Part shown: positions 1-7,156 of the stretch, piece after piece
Numbering within the stretch: the stretch's first letter is position 1
Layout: each line of letters opens with the position of its first letter
Assembly: GCA_949128025.1 (NCBI GenBank)
Contig: CASBRD010000233.1
Location: forward strand, 1-38,250
DNA: 38,250 nucleotides
Direction: 5' to 3'
Source: Oscillatoriales cyanobacterium PMM_0008
Lineage (GTDB): Bacteria > Cyanobacteriota > Cyanobacteriia > Cyanobacteriales > Aerosakkonemataceae
Position numbers and translations under genes: made by a program
Notes under the pieces: generated by a model
Told to the model about the DNA's origin: nothing
Databases searched by the model: none
The model's input: only the letters and a program-made list of their open reading frames with translations

Positions 1-160
1 CTTGGTTTAAACTGTAGGATAGGGCATATCCCAACAGACCTCTGCAATGGGGTAAAACGCTTGGGGAGAGAACCATCTCTGGCGAGTGAAACTGCAAGGT
101 ATCTAAGTTAAGTGGACTCTTTGAACCAAGAATCCCCGTCGCTTTAGCGCGGGGAGTGTC
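1..160 (+). mobile_element. Right end of an IS200/IS605-type element with probable TnpB omegaRNA
   Basis: No protein is encoded here. The stretch closes with a strong hairpin at about 133-155 (CCCCG, then CGCTTTAGCG, then CGGGG). An 8-nt start (CTTGGTTT) can pair with AACCAAG at 124-130. This layout, including the closing hairpin, resembles the non-coding 3' part of cyanobacterial IS200/IS605 elements, which carries the RE and the omegaRNA scaffold of TnpB. The tnpB gene would lie to the left, outside the window. If this is right, the transposon ends near 160 and the guide portion of the RNA would read into the start of the ABC ATPase gene. The call rests on recognition of the pattern, not on a search. 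Confidence 0.6.
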
Positions 161-187
161 AAAAATGTGGAATGTTTTGGATGGCCT

Positions 188-1168
188 ATGCCCATTGTCG
201 TGGCTGAAAACCTGAGCAAGGTTTATCCAGTGGCGGTTAAAGAACCGGGATTCAAGGGGACGCTGCGCCATTTCCTGCATCGCACCTACCGCTTGGTGAA
301 GGCTGTTCAGGGAGTTTCTTTTCAAATTGGCTCAGGCGAGGTGGTGGGATTTTTGGGGCCCAATGGAGCGGGGAAAACCACTACACTTAAAATGCTCACA
401 GGGCTAATTCATCCCTCTTCTGGTAATGTTCGGGTGGCTGGACAAGTCCCTTTTCGGCGCGAAGAAGCCTTTTTGCAAAAAATAACTTTGGTTATGGGGC
501 AAAAGCAGCAGCTACTCTGGGATTTGCCTGCCCTAGATTCCTTGAAGATTAACGCTGCTGTTTATAACATATCCGATCGCGAATTCCGGCAGCGGGTGGG
601 GGAACTGACTGAGCTGCTGGCGCTTGAGGGGAAGCTGACTCTGCCTGTACGCAAGCTTTCTCTGGGTGAACGCATGAAAGCAGAATTACTAGCCGCACTT
701 CTGCACCGCCCTCAAGTACTCTTTTTGGACGAACCGACTCTGGGACTGGATGTTAATGCTCAGGTTGCGGTGCGGGACTTTTTGCGCGAATATAACCAGC
801 GCTACCAAGCTACGGTGCTTTTGACGAGTCACTACATGGCGGATATCACTGCTCTTTGCCAGCGAGTTCTGCTGATTCACCAGGGTCAGCTAATCTACGA
901 TGGTAGTCTGGAAAGTCTGTTGGAGCGGTTCGCTCCTTATCGAGAAGTTAAAGTAGAGCTAGCCCAAGCTTTGCCCGAAACTGACTTGTTGCGATATGGC
1001 GAACTGGAAGCAGTAGAGGGTCGGGAGGTGCGTTTTTTGGTACGACGGGAAGCACTCACCCGGACGGTGGCTAGGATACTGGCAGAGATGGAGGTGCTTG
1101 ATTTGACAGTAACTGACCCGCCGGTTGAAGAAGTGATTGGTCGAGTCTTTCGTGCAGGGGTAGCCTGA
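188..1168 (+). CDS. ABC-2 type exporter, ATP-binding subunit
   Basis: This is the ATPase of an ABC-2 exporter that powers the two membrane proteins encoded just downstream. Counting from ATG 188 (326 aa), the Walker A GPNGAGKTT is near residue 57, the signature LSLGERMK near 157 and the Walker B VLFLDEP near 177. The N-terminal MPIVVAENLSKVYPV is the usual beginning for COG4586-type ATPases. A GTG at 167 would add seven residues, but it lies almost against the end of the mobile element, so I prefer 188. The stop overlaps the next ATG by one base (TGATG), which indicates an operon. A related three-part transporter in Synechocystis is linked to resistance to viologen herbicides; the substrate here is unknown. 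Confidence 0.9.
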   Translation: MPIVVAENLSKVYPVAVKEPGFKGTLRHFLHRTYRLVKAVQGVSFQIGSGEVVGFLGPNGAGKTTTLKMLTGLIHPSSGNVRVAGQVPFRREEAFLQKITLVMGQKQQLLWDLPALDSLKINAAVYNISDREFRQRVGELTELLALEGKLTLPVRKLSLGERMKAELLAALLHRPQVLFLDEPTLGLDVNAQVAVRDFLREYNQRYQATVLLTSHYMADITALCQRVLLIHQGQLIYDGSLESLLERFAPYREVKVELAQALPETDLLRYGELEAVEGREVRFLVRREALTRTVARILAEMEVLDLTVTDPPVEEVIGRVFRAGVA

Positions 1169-1956
1169 TGAAAGGGATTGTCAGAAAAGCTAGAGTGTTA
1201 CTTTCGGTGTACTACGCTCAGATGGTGGAGTACCGGGCTGAATTGGTGTTGTGGGTTTTGTCCGGGTCTTTGCCGCTGATTTTGATGGGAATTTGGATGG
1301 AGGCGGCGCAAGGTGGGCGGTTCGGATTGACACCAGTGGTATTTGCTCGGTACTTTCTGACAGTTTTCTTTGTGCGGCAGTTGTCTACGGTCTGGGTGAT
1401 TTGGGAATTTGAGAAAGAGGTGGTGGAAGGAAAGCTTTCTGCTAAGCTGCTACAGCCTCTAGACCCGGTTTGGCACCACGTCGCCGCTCATCTTTCTGAA
1501 CGAGTTGCCCGTTTGCCATTTTCCCTTTTGTTGGTGGTGTTGTTTTTTATACTCTATCCCCAAGCTTTTTGGTTACCGAGTTGGTCAGGCTTTTTGCTGT
1601 TTGTGCCAGCAGTGACGATCGCATTTGCGCTGCGTTTTCTAATCCAGTATACTTTTGCTATGTTCGCTTTTTGGATCGAGCGAGCTGCTGCGATCGAACA
1701 ATTCTGGTTTCTATTATACCTATTTCTCTCTGGTATAGTTGCGCCTCTGGAACTTTTCCCAGATAATGTCCGGGAAGTAGTGCTTTGGACTCCGTTTCCC
1801 TACCTGATTCATTTTCCAGCAGCGCTTTTGGTAGGTCTACCTGTGGATGTGGGAAGAGGGTTTCTGGCGATGCTAGGTTGGTTTTTGGTGTTTTTTGTCT
1901 GGAACCGCTGGTTGTGGCGTCGGGGACTGAAACGGTATTCGGGTATGGGAGCTTAA
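1168..1956 (+). CDS. ABC-2 type exporter permease (COG4587-like)
   Basis: A 262-aa integral membrane protein with about six hydrophobic segments. The N-terminal part has the pattern YYAQMVEYRAELVLWVLSG, and a central segment reads VIWEFEKEVVEGKLSAKLLQPLDP. Both are typical of the PF06182 (DUF990) ABC-2 permeases that work as two different subunits with one ATPase. The start ATG overlaps the stop of the ATPase gene, so the two are translationally coupled. It would form half of the membrane channel in the cytoplasmic membrane, with the second permease at 2074 forming the other half. The substrate cannot be read from the sequence. Confidence 0.85.
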   Translation: MKGIVRKARVLLSVYYAQMVEYRAELVLWVLSGSLPLILMGIWMEAAQGGRFGLTPVVFARYFLTVFFVRQLSTVWVIWEFEKEVVEGKLSAKLLQPLDPVWHHVAAHLSERVARLPFSLLLVVLFFILYPQAFWLPSWSGFLLFVPAVTIAFALRFLIQYTFAMFAFWIERAAAIEQFWFLLYLFLSGIVAPLELFPDNVREVVLWTPFPYLIHFPAALLVGLPVDVGRGFLAMLGWFLVFFVWNRWLWRRGLKRYSGMGA

Positions 1957-1957
1957 T

Positions 1958-1984
1958 TAATTTTAGATTTTAGATTTTGGATTG
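1958..1984. repeat. AT-rich TTTTAGATTTTAGATTTT spacer repeat
   Basis: A low-complexity run built from TTTTAGA units lies just behind the first permease stop. Related sequence recurs at 13646-13708, 15303-15350, 18360-18404, 24650-24668 and 38112-38195. It is a dispersed spacer element with no coding sense. Confidence 0.6.
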
Positions 1985-2005
1985 CAATGTCAAATTTAAA
2001 ATTAC

Positions 2006-2061
2006 AACCGCAGATGAACGCAGATAAACGCAGATGATGCTATCTGTGTTTATCTGTGGTT
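2006..2061. repeat. Inverted repeat built on CGCAGATAAACGCAGAT
   Basis: The left half (AACCGCAGATGAACGCAGAT...) is an imperfect reverse complement of the right half (ATCTGTGTTTATCTGTGGTT), so the unit can form a hairpin. The same wording recurs at about 36625-36665. It separates the two permease genes and contains the GTG at 2056, which argues against that GTG as the start of the second permease. Confidence 0.7.
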
Positions 2062-2073
2062 AAAATTCCAAAT

Positions 2074-2856
2074 ATGAAACGATACTTGCGCGTGTTAGGG
2101 TTGTTTTGGAGTACTGCGATCGCAGCTGAGATGGAGTACCGAGTTAATTTCGTCTTAGCTGCATTAAGCAGTGTGGGAAATTTTATAGGTAGCTTGTTCA
2201 GTCTCTTTCTTTTCTATCGCACCGGCTACACCTTTCAGGGATGGAGTTGGGAAGAAGCTTTGGTGGTACTGGGAATATTTACTTTATTACAAGGCTTTTC
2301 CAGTACTTTCTTAGTTCCTAATCTAAACCGCATTGTTCGGCAAGTTCAAGAGGGAACTCTGGACTTTGTGCTGCTTAAACCTATCAGCAGTCAGTTTTGG
2401 CTTTCGACTCGGAGTGTTTCACCTTGGGGAATTCCAGATTTACTCTTCGGTTTCGTGATGATTGGCTACGCGGGTATACGTCTCGGTATCGGTATAAGCG
2501 GCTACTTCCTGAGTGCTATTCCGCTTCTCTTTGGTATTGTCAGTCTCTACAGTCTGTGGTTTATGCTGGGAGCAACTAGCATCTGGTTTGTCAAAATATA
2601 CAACGTTACCGAGGTACTGAGAGGTCTGCTGGAGGCGGGACGATTTCCGATAGTGGCTTATCCTACGGCTTATCGTTTCTTCTTTACTTTCGTTATACCA
2701 GTAGCATTTTTGACTACTGTGCCAGCGGAGGCGATGCTGGGTCGAGGTGAAGTCGGCTGGGTGTTAGGTGCGGGAGTGTTGGCATTGGGGCTGTTGTTCG
2801 CTTCGGTTGGATTTTGGCGGTTTGCGTTGCGTTTTTATACCAGTGCTTCGAGTTAG
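2074..2856 (+). CDS. ABC-2 type exporter permease (COG3694-like)
   Basis: The second membrane subunit of the exporter, about 260 aa with six predicted hydrophobic segments. The N-terminus MKRYLRVLGLFWSTAIAAEM and the segment NRIVRQVQEGTLDFVLLKP fit the COG3694 branch of the PF06182 family. In frame, the gene could begin at GTG 2056, but that codon lies in an inverted repeat; ATG 2074 gives the expected N-terminus. A 117-bp spacer with two repeat units separates it from the first permease, so repeats seem to have entered an operon that was once tighter. Together with the genes at 188 and 1168 it makes a complete heteromeric exporter. Confidence 0.85.
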   Translation: MKRYLRVLGLFWSTAIAAEMEYRVNFVLAALSSVGNFIGSLFSLFLFYRTGYTFQGWSWEEALVVLGIFTLLQGFSSTFLVPNLNRIVRQVQEGTLDFVLLKPISSQFWLSTRSVSPWGIPDLLFGFVMIGYAGIRLGIGISGYFLSAIPLLFGIVSLYSLWFMLGATSIWFVKIYNVTEVLRGLLEAGRFPIVAYPTAYRFFFTFVIPVAFLTTVPAEAMLGRGEVGWVLGAGVLALGLLFASVGFWRFALRFYTSASS

Positions 2857-2878
2857 AGGTGAGGAGAAAAATTGAGTT

Positions 2879-3331
2879 TTACTGAATTAACCGCCATTCA
2901 CGAGCATCAACAAATTGAGACAAATGACCCACATTTGTTGTGGCAATTATAACCTCATTTCCATCATTTGCTTCCCATATTGCCTGAGCCGCTAAAATTA
3001 CATCTCCATCAAGTGCATTAGGTTCTGCCGTTGGCTTTCCTCTCCGCCTTGCATCTGCCCACAATTGCGCCGCTAGAAGCATTACTTCTGTCGTCAGTGG
3101 ACGGTATGTAAGCGCAATTTTAAACTGATCGAGTTTTCTAATACCTGCTAATTTACCTGCCCGGATTAATTCGCGCCGTATCTCATAGTCAGCAATTTCA
3201 GGTAAGATTACTGCCTCGCCCCTTTGTAGCAAAGATACTAGCCAGAGTTGACACTCTAAATATGGGGGTTTTGCTTTGGGATTTGTCACCATTCCCAATG
3301 GGCCAGAATCTAAAATAATTACTCTACTCAT
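2879..3331 (-). CDS. PIN-domain ribonuclease, VapC-type toxin
   Basis: A 150-aa PIN-domain protein, probably an RNase toxin. Acidic residues expected of the family are visible: Asp in the opening IILDSGPLG, Glu in ILPEIADYEIRRELIRAG and Asp in NALDGDVILAAQA, followed by the usual C-terminal strand VIIATTNVGHLSQF. The last motif has Asn where many PIN proteins have TrN/TrD, which is common. Its ATG overlaps the end of the upstream small gene by four bases (ATGA), the usual arrangement of toxin-antitoxin pairs. It reads towards the exporter operon and converges with it. Confidence 0.8.
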   Translation of the reverse strand: MSRVIILDSGPLGMVTNPKAKPPYLECQLWLVSLLQRGEAVILPEIADYEIRRELIRAGKLAGIRKLDQFKIALTYRPLTTEVMLLAAQLWADARRRGKPTAEPNALDGDVILAAQAIWEANDGNEVIIATTNVGHLSQFVDAREWRLIQ

Positions 3332-3696
3332 GGAAATAAGGGTCGATTAGAAAGCCGGTCTTCATCTAACACCTTCTCAAGGTATTCCGCAGTTTCTTTT
3401 TGTTCTTCATCATCATCATCTTCGCGCCACGACCGCAGCAACTCAATTGCCGCTTGATTTCTCTTAATCCTCTCCTCTTGTGAAAGCTTAGTAATATCAA
3501 TTTTATCAAACTCTTCAGACACTCTTGGCTCCACCGTTACCGCCTCCCGAAACAGCCGCAGCATCTGAACTAACTTCGGCCAATGTTCCCTGGGAGTTTG
3601 CTGAATCTCGCGAAGGATATCTGCTATTGGTTCGCTTAAGTGAGCTTCTGGATTAGGAGCAGAAGGTGCTATATCGGGTAAACTCTGTTTAGACAT
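3328..3696 (-). CDS. Probable antitoxin partner of the PIN toxin
   Basis: A 122-aa, highly charged protein ahead of the PIN gene. I chose ATG 3696 because AGAGGT sits seven bases upstream; the frame is open further (to 3879), but that extension runs through a dispersed repeat. The protein has a Pro-rich start, a helical middle (IADILREIQQTPREHWPKLVQMLRLF) and an acidic DDDDEEQKE stretch near the C-terminus, consistent with a wrapping antitoxin tail. I do not recognise a DNA-binding fold. The role is inferred from position and overlap with the PIN gene. Confidence 0.6.
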   Translation of the reverse strand: MSKQSLPDIAPSAPNPEAHLSEPIADILREIQQTPREHWPKLVQMLRLFREAVTVEPRVSEEFDKIDITKLSQEERIKRNQAAIELLRSWREDDDDEEQKETAEYLEKVLDEDRLSNRPLFP

Positions 3697-3811
3697 AATT
3701 ACCTCTTTTATTGCATTCAAATCGCAAGACGATCGCACTGTCATTATAAACTTAATCTGGGCATTTCCACCACTGCCTTTCGTCAACACTACGTTTTTAC
3801 AGTCAGTGAAG

Positions 3812-3890
3812 TGTAGGTTGGGTTGAGGAACGAAAACCAAAATTAATCCAACATTCGCATTGGGTTTCACTTCGTTCAACCCAACCTACG
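3812..3890. repeat. TGTAGGTTGGGTT palindromic repeat, copy 1
   Basis: The unit begins TGTAGGTTGGGTTGAGG and ends with its complement, CAACCCAACCTAC, enclosing a second nested pair (AACCCAA type). A second copy is at 25941-26008. This is one of the commonest palindromic repeats in cyanobacterial intergenic DNA. It lies between two accessory gene sets. Confidence 0.8.
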
Positions 3891-3964
3891 GGGTGTTCAC
3901 TACTACTAGCGTGAGCGAATCGCCTTGATAGTGTTTAAAGTGTTTTTTGTATCAGTCCTATTCA

Positions 3965-4459
3965 TTAGAATAAGGAAAGCTGCTCTGCCAGGACAAATTT
4001 TTCCTTAATCCGCTCATGGCCTGCATTCAGCGCCTCTACATAGTCGTCTGGTACAAACCATTCAGCTTTCCAGTTCAGGGTAAGTTGAGGGACAACAAAG
4101 CCCGGAAACTCTTGTTGTAGTTCATCATAGGAACGGATATTGAGAGTAAAACCGCCTTCGCTTTTGATTCCAAATGCCATTTCAACCCCGGTAAAATAGC
4201 TGTCATAGTCCGGGCGAGCGATGCCAAGTAATGGCGCATATTCATCCCACATTTGAGTCACAGGACAGGAAAACGTTTTTCCTGCCATAAACGCGCCAGC
4301 AATCCGATTATTAGGGGCTGTCTCATATAAAAGCACCAATGTACCCGGACGGATACCCAAATCGCGCTTGCGTAACTCCATCTGTTTTGTTCCAGAAATC
4401 AGCCGCTCAGCATAAATCCGCTTTATACTCAAAACTTTAAGCCATTGATAGTAAGCCAC
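3965..4459 (-). CDS. ASCH-domain protein (PUA-like fold)
   Basis: A 164-aa protein with the opening pattern of ASCH domains: LSIKRIYAERLISGTKQMELRKRD, followed by the strand LVLLYETAPNNRIAGAFMAG. ASCH proteins have a PUA-like RNA-binding fold, and one member, E. coli YqfB, hydrolyses N4-acetylcytidine. The C-terminal half (TLNIRSYDELQQEF...VPQLTLNWKAEWF) is less familiar. It starts at GTG 4459, sharing one base with the stop of the upstream three-domain gene (TAGTG), so the two are translationally coupled and likely work together. Whether it binds or cuts a modified nucleotide cannot be told from sequence. Confidence 0.7.
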   Translation of the reverse strand: MAYYQWLKVLSIKRIYAERLISGTKQMELRKRDLGIRPGTLVLLYETAPNNRIAGAFMAGKTFSCPVTQMWDEYAPLLGIARPDYDSYFTGVEMAFGIKSEGGFTLNIRSYDELQQEFPGFVVPQLTLNWKAEWFVPDDYVEALNAGHERIKEKFVLAEQLSLF

Positions 4460-5973
4460 TACTCAACCCCCCTAATCTTCTTTACGGCCTCATAGGGAAC
4501 CCTTTGAAAAGACTGAGGTGGGCCATTGAGAATTTCCTTCTCTCTAGCTTCCTCAAGCATGATGGGTTGTTGATACAACATAAACCGCTTCAAGCTCAGG
4601 GATTGAATTTCCTTAGCTGAAGGATACATCCCGAAAAATTCAGTCTCGGATAGAACGCCTGAGTTCCCAAGTCGAGAAAACAGTTCCTTAGCAGTTCCTA
4701 TTTCGCGGGAAGTAATAACTGCCTCTCCAACAATTGCTGTTACCGGGGAACTGGCATAGATAAACACAGTAGAATCATCCAAGTCTGCCTCCACAAAACG
4801 TGGCGTACCAAAATATATCCATGACCGACCAACCCTTCTGATTAGAAAGGATGGTCGGACGGGTAGCATATAAAATTCATTCTCAATGCCGCATATTGCC
4901 GGGAAAACTAGAGATCCCCATTGAGAGCGGGAAAACTGCTTTCTTATCCCTTCAGCCTGCAATGTGATACCAGCAGACGTGGCAGTGCAGTGCCAAGAAC
5001 CACCGCTCTGAGCAATCGGCAGTGCAAACATCTCTTCCAACCCGCTGGGGAGCGGCAATAGGGAACGAGCGACTACTTCAACGTGAGCAGGTGTTTCCTG
5101 TGCTTGTGTCACCATAATTTTAGTCAAAAAGAGTTCATCTTCGCGATCGCGCCCGTAGCATTGTCTGCCCACCCCCTCCAATAGGAATCCAAAGCGATTG
5201 AAAAAACCAAGCAGGTCACGCCGAGCTGTGGACACCACCACACTAGCAAACCTCCTGATGCGCCACTGCTCCAAGCAACGTAGCATTAAGCGCTCACCCA
5301 CCTGTTCACCGCGAAACTGAGGCAAAATAAACAAGGTAGATAGCTTGGCACGGTGTTCTGACTTTTGCTTCCAAATCGCCAAGCCCATCCAGTCTTCCCC
5401 CTCTATAGCTACATTGATTACTGTATTCTCATCCGCAAGTGTCCGGTTCAGCCAACTCGCAAAGCCAGGATATTGAGGGGATAGAGCACTTTCAAGCTCT
5501 CTAATGAACGAGTCAGGGATCTGGTTTCGGGCCGTCGCTCCTAAAATGGTTCTGATACCGTAGGCTCTTTCCAGACGATCGAGGACTTCCTCGCGTGTCC
5601 CCGATTCCAATACACTATCAACCCGTCCAAAATACTGGAAGTCACGGATCAGGCTGCACCGTTCCAACTGCTCCAGAAATGTATCCAGCAAAGTCCGATT
5701 GTCAAATTTAAACCATTCCCTGCCTGGAGCATTATCTATCCATTGCCCGCACTGTTTCAGATGGTTGTGGATCAACATTTCTATCCCACGATCTGGGACG
5801 GCAACAGCACACAATAAAACGGGTTGCTCAGGGTTGGAAGTGCCCACCTGTGCGCTTACTCGTTCCGAAGCTGCCTTTTCTAATTGCTCACCAGTAGTAC
5901 GACCAATTTTTACGAGTAACCCTTCTTGTGGGTTCAAATAAGCTGGGAATGAATAGGCATAGATGATATCCAA
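4459..5973 (-). CDS. Three-domain protein: GIY-YIG-like, GNAT, ASCH-like
   Basis: A 504-aa fusion. Residues 1-105 look like a T5orf172/MUG113 member of the GIY-YIG nucleases: IIYAYSFP, VKIGRTT, a conserved-type Arg in ASERVSAQ, Glu in GIEMLIHNHL and the closing REWFKF. Residues about 175-287 look like a GNAT acetyltransferase: LSTLFILPQFRGEQVGERLM (acetyl-CoA loop), then FFNRFGF. Residues about 340-500 resemble a PUA/ASCH-like module (SWIYFGTPRF, STVFIYASSPVTAIVGEAVI, SLSLKRFMLYQQP). It is the first gene of a two-gene operon with the ASCH protein. I know of no described system with this exact set; domain limits are approximate and unverified. Confidence 0.65.
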   Translation of the reverse strand: MDIIYAYSFPAYLNPQEGLLVKIGRTTGEQLEKAASERVSAQVGTSNPEQPVLLCAVAVPDRGIEMLIHNHLKQCGQWIDNAPGREWFKFDNRTLLDTFLEQLERCSLIRDFQYFGRVDSVLESGTREEVLDRLERAYGIRTILGATARNQIPDSFIRELESALSPQYPGFASWLNRTLADENTVINVAIEGEDWMGLAIWKQKSEHRAKLSTLFILPQFRGEQVGERLMLRCLEQWRIRRFASVVVSTARRDLLGFFNRFGFLLEGVGRQCYGRDREDELFLTKIMVTQAQETPAHVEVVARSLLPLPSGLEEMFALPIAQSGGSWHCTATSAGITLQAEGIRKQFSRSQWGSLVFPAICGIENEFYMLPVRPSFLIRRVGRSWIYFGTPRFVEADLDDSTVFIYASSPVTAIVGEAVITSREIGTAKELFSRLGNSGVLSETEFFGMYPSAKEIQSLSLKRFMLYQQPIMLEEAREKEILNGPPQSFQRVPYEAVKKIRGVE

Positions 5974-6088
5974 TTATCAAACTCCTGCTTGTTATCTTGC
6001 TATAATTAGCATAGCAATTTTTCTAAAAAATTAACAATTTTTCTTTCATTTTGCTCAAATCAAGTTTTAGTTAAAAAGCCGTGTCTAT

Positions 6089-6259
6089 TCAGTCGCTTTG
6101 CTTTTTTTCTGCTTCTCTGATTTCCTGCATTCGCTTTTGATATTTATGAGCGATCGCTGTTGACATTTCACACATTTCTCTAGCTGACTGTTCAAAATCT
6201 TTGACCAGTTCCAATATTTTTAGCATAGTTTTTTCATCCGGTAGCTGTTTCACAGTCAT
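6089..6259 (-). CDS. Small helical protein, third paralogue of the duplicated array
   Basis: A 56-aa charged helical protein (MTVKQLPDEKTMLKILELVK...) clearly related to the 60-aa proteins at 6342 and 6974 (MKELPDDETLDKLLELAK...). The upstream DNA (GCATCCTGATTT... to GATGCGATCGCAC) also matches the DNA upstream of the two 115-aa genes. It therefore looks like a cassette copy that kept the promoter region and the small gene but lost the 115-aa gene. ATG 6259 aligns with its relatives and has AGGAT upstream; the frame is open to 6295. Function unknown. Confidence 0.55.
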   Translation of the reverse strand: MTVKQLPDEKTMLKILELVKDFEQSAREMCEMSTAIAHKYQKRMQEIREAEKKQSD

Positions 6260-6341
6260 TCGTCTGCATCCTGATTTGATCTTATTAGCATACAATTAAA
6301 GGTGATGCGATCGCACTCTCTCCAAAAAGTGCGATCGCATC

Positions 6342-6524
6342 TCATACCTCTACTTTAGCTTTTCGTAATTCTTCGATCGCAGCTTGTCGTCTTAATTCCT
6401 GCCTTATTCGCAATTTTTCATCTATCTCTGTTGCTAAATCGTACACTGCTTTAGCTTTCTGTTCAGCGTCTTTGGCTAGTTCCAGCAGTTTATCCAGTGT
6501 TTCATCATCCGGTAATTCTTTCAT
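6342..6524 (-). CDS. Small helical protein, cassette copy 1
   Basis: A 60-aa protein, mostly one or two charged helices (LDKLLELAKDAEQKAKAVYDLATEIDEKL). Its ATG overlaps the end of the 115-aa gene by four bases (ATGA). A strong Shine-Dalgarno (GGAGGAATTACA-ATG) lies inside the upstream gene. The copy at 6974 differs at only a handful of residues. No known domain is recognised. The overlapping pair of short genes resembles a toxin-antitoxin layout, but nothing in the sequence proves it. Confidence 0.65.
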   Translation of the reverse strand: MKELPDDETLDKLLELAKDAEQKAKAVYDLATEIDEKLRIRQELRRQAAIEELRKAKVEV

Positions 6525-6868
6525 TGTAATTCCTCCAAATTAGTGTTAATTTTTCTGACAGCTATTTTACTTTCAAGTACCCGACCTAGTAGCGTTCCCA
6601 ATTCTTCGCCAACATCCTGAATTTCCTCGGCTGTTGCATCGGGAACCTCAAGCCGTTCACGGGCGACCTGAATCCGTCTTCTGGAAATTTCTACGAACAA
6701 TAGGATGTTATTGAAAAAAGCAAAGAACTGAATCATTCTAGCATTATCTGGGAACCGAGACAATATAGGTCTGACTAAATTTAGTCCCTGCGTTGCATCA
6801 GCCTCAGTCTCGGCTAGTTCCTGGTTTAATCGTTCAATTAGATTCTGAATTTCTGATGGAATCGGCAT
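6521..6868 (-). CDS. 115-aa protein of unknown function, cassette copy 1
   Basis: A soluble helical protein starting MPIPSEIQNLIERLNQELAE. The central stretch (QGLNLVRPILSRFPDNARMI, then QFFAFFNN) is identical to that of the copy at 7153 apart from flanking changes, whereas the C-terminal third has diverged (RKINTNLEELQ against RQIISILRELQ). The next gene overlaps it by four bases. I do not recognise the family. High conservation in the middle with drift at the end suggests that the middle carries the function. Confidence 0.65.
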   Translation of the reverse strand: MPIPSEIQNLIERLNQELAETEADATQGLNLVRPILSRFPDNARMIQFFAFFNNILLFVEISRRRIQVARERLEVPDATAEEIQDVGEELGTLLGRVLESKIAVRKINTNLEELQ

Positions 6869-6939
6869 TTAGTAGCATCCTGATTTCACCTTTTTAGCAT
6901 ACCATTAAAGATGATGCGATCGCCTTCTTTCCAAAAAGT

Positions 6940-6971
6940 GCGATCGCGAAGCGTGCCGTAGGCATATCGCG
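6940..6971. repeat. HIP1-anchored short interspersed repeat
   Basis: The element reads GCGATCGC, then GAAGCGTGCCGTAGGCATA, then TCGC, a familiar cyanobacterial dispersed repeat. In the neighbouring cassette copy the same place (about 6331-6341) has a plain HIP1 site followed directly by ATCTCATACC. The pair thus shows the element inserted at a HIP1 octamer in one copy only. Confidence 0.7.
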
Positions 6972-6973
6972 CC

Positions 6974-7156
6974 TCATCCCTCTACTTTAACTTTTCGTAA
7001 TTCCTCGATCGCAGCTTGTCTTCTTAATTCCTGCCTTATTCGCAATTTTTCATCTATTTCTGTTGCTAAATCGTACACTGCTTTAGCTTTCTGTTCAAAA
7101 TTTTTTGCCAATTCAAGCAGTTTATCCAGTGTTTCGTCATTCGGTAATTCTTTCAT
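6974..7156 (-). CDS. Small helical protein, cassette copy 2
   Basis: A 60-aa near-twin of the protein at 6342 (MKELPNDETLDKLLELAKNF...), with changes mainly around residues 6-20 and at the C-terminal tail (KVKVEG against KAKVEV). It overlaps the 115-aa gene by ATGA and has GAGGGAATTACA upstream as ribosome binding site. Function unknown. Confidence 0.65.
   Translation of the reverse strand: MKELPNDETLDKLLELAKNFEQKAKAVYDLATEIDEKLRIRQELRRQAAIEELRKVKVEG

Noticed and set aside
3697-3879. Longer N-terminus for the antitoxin-like protein
   Set aside because: The frame runs through the TGTAGGTTGGGTT repeat; ATG 3696 has a good ribosome binding site.
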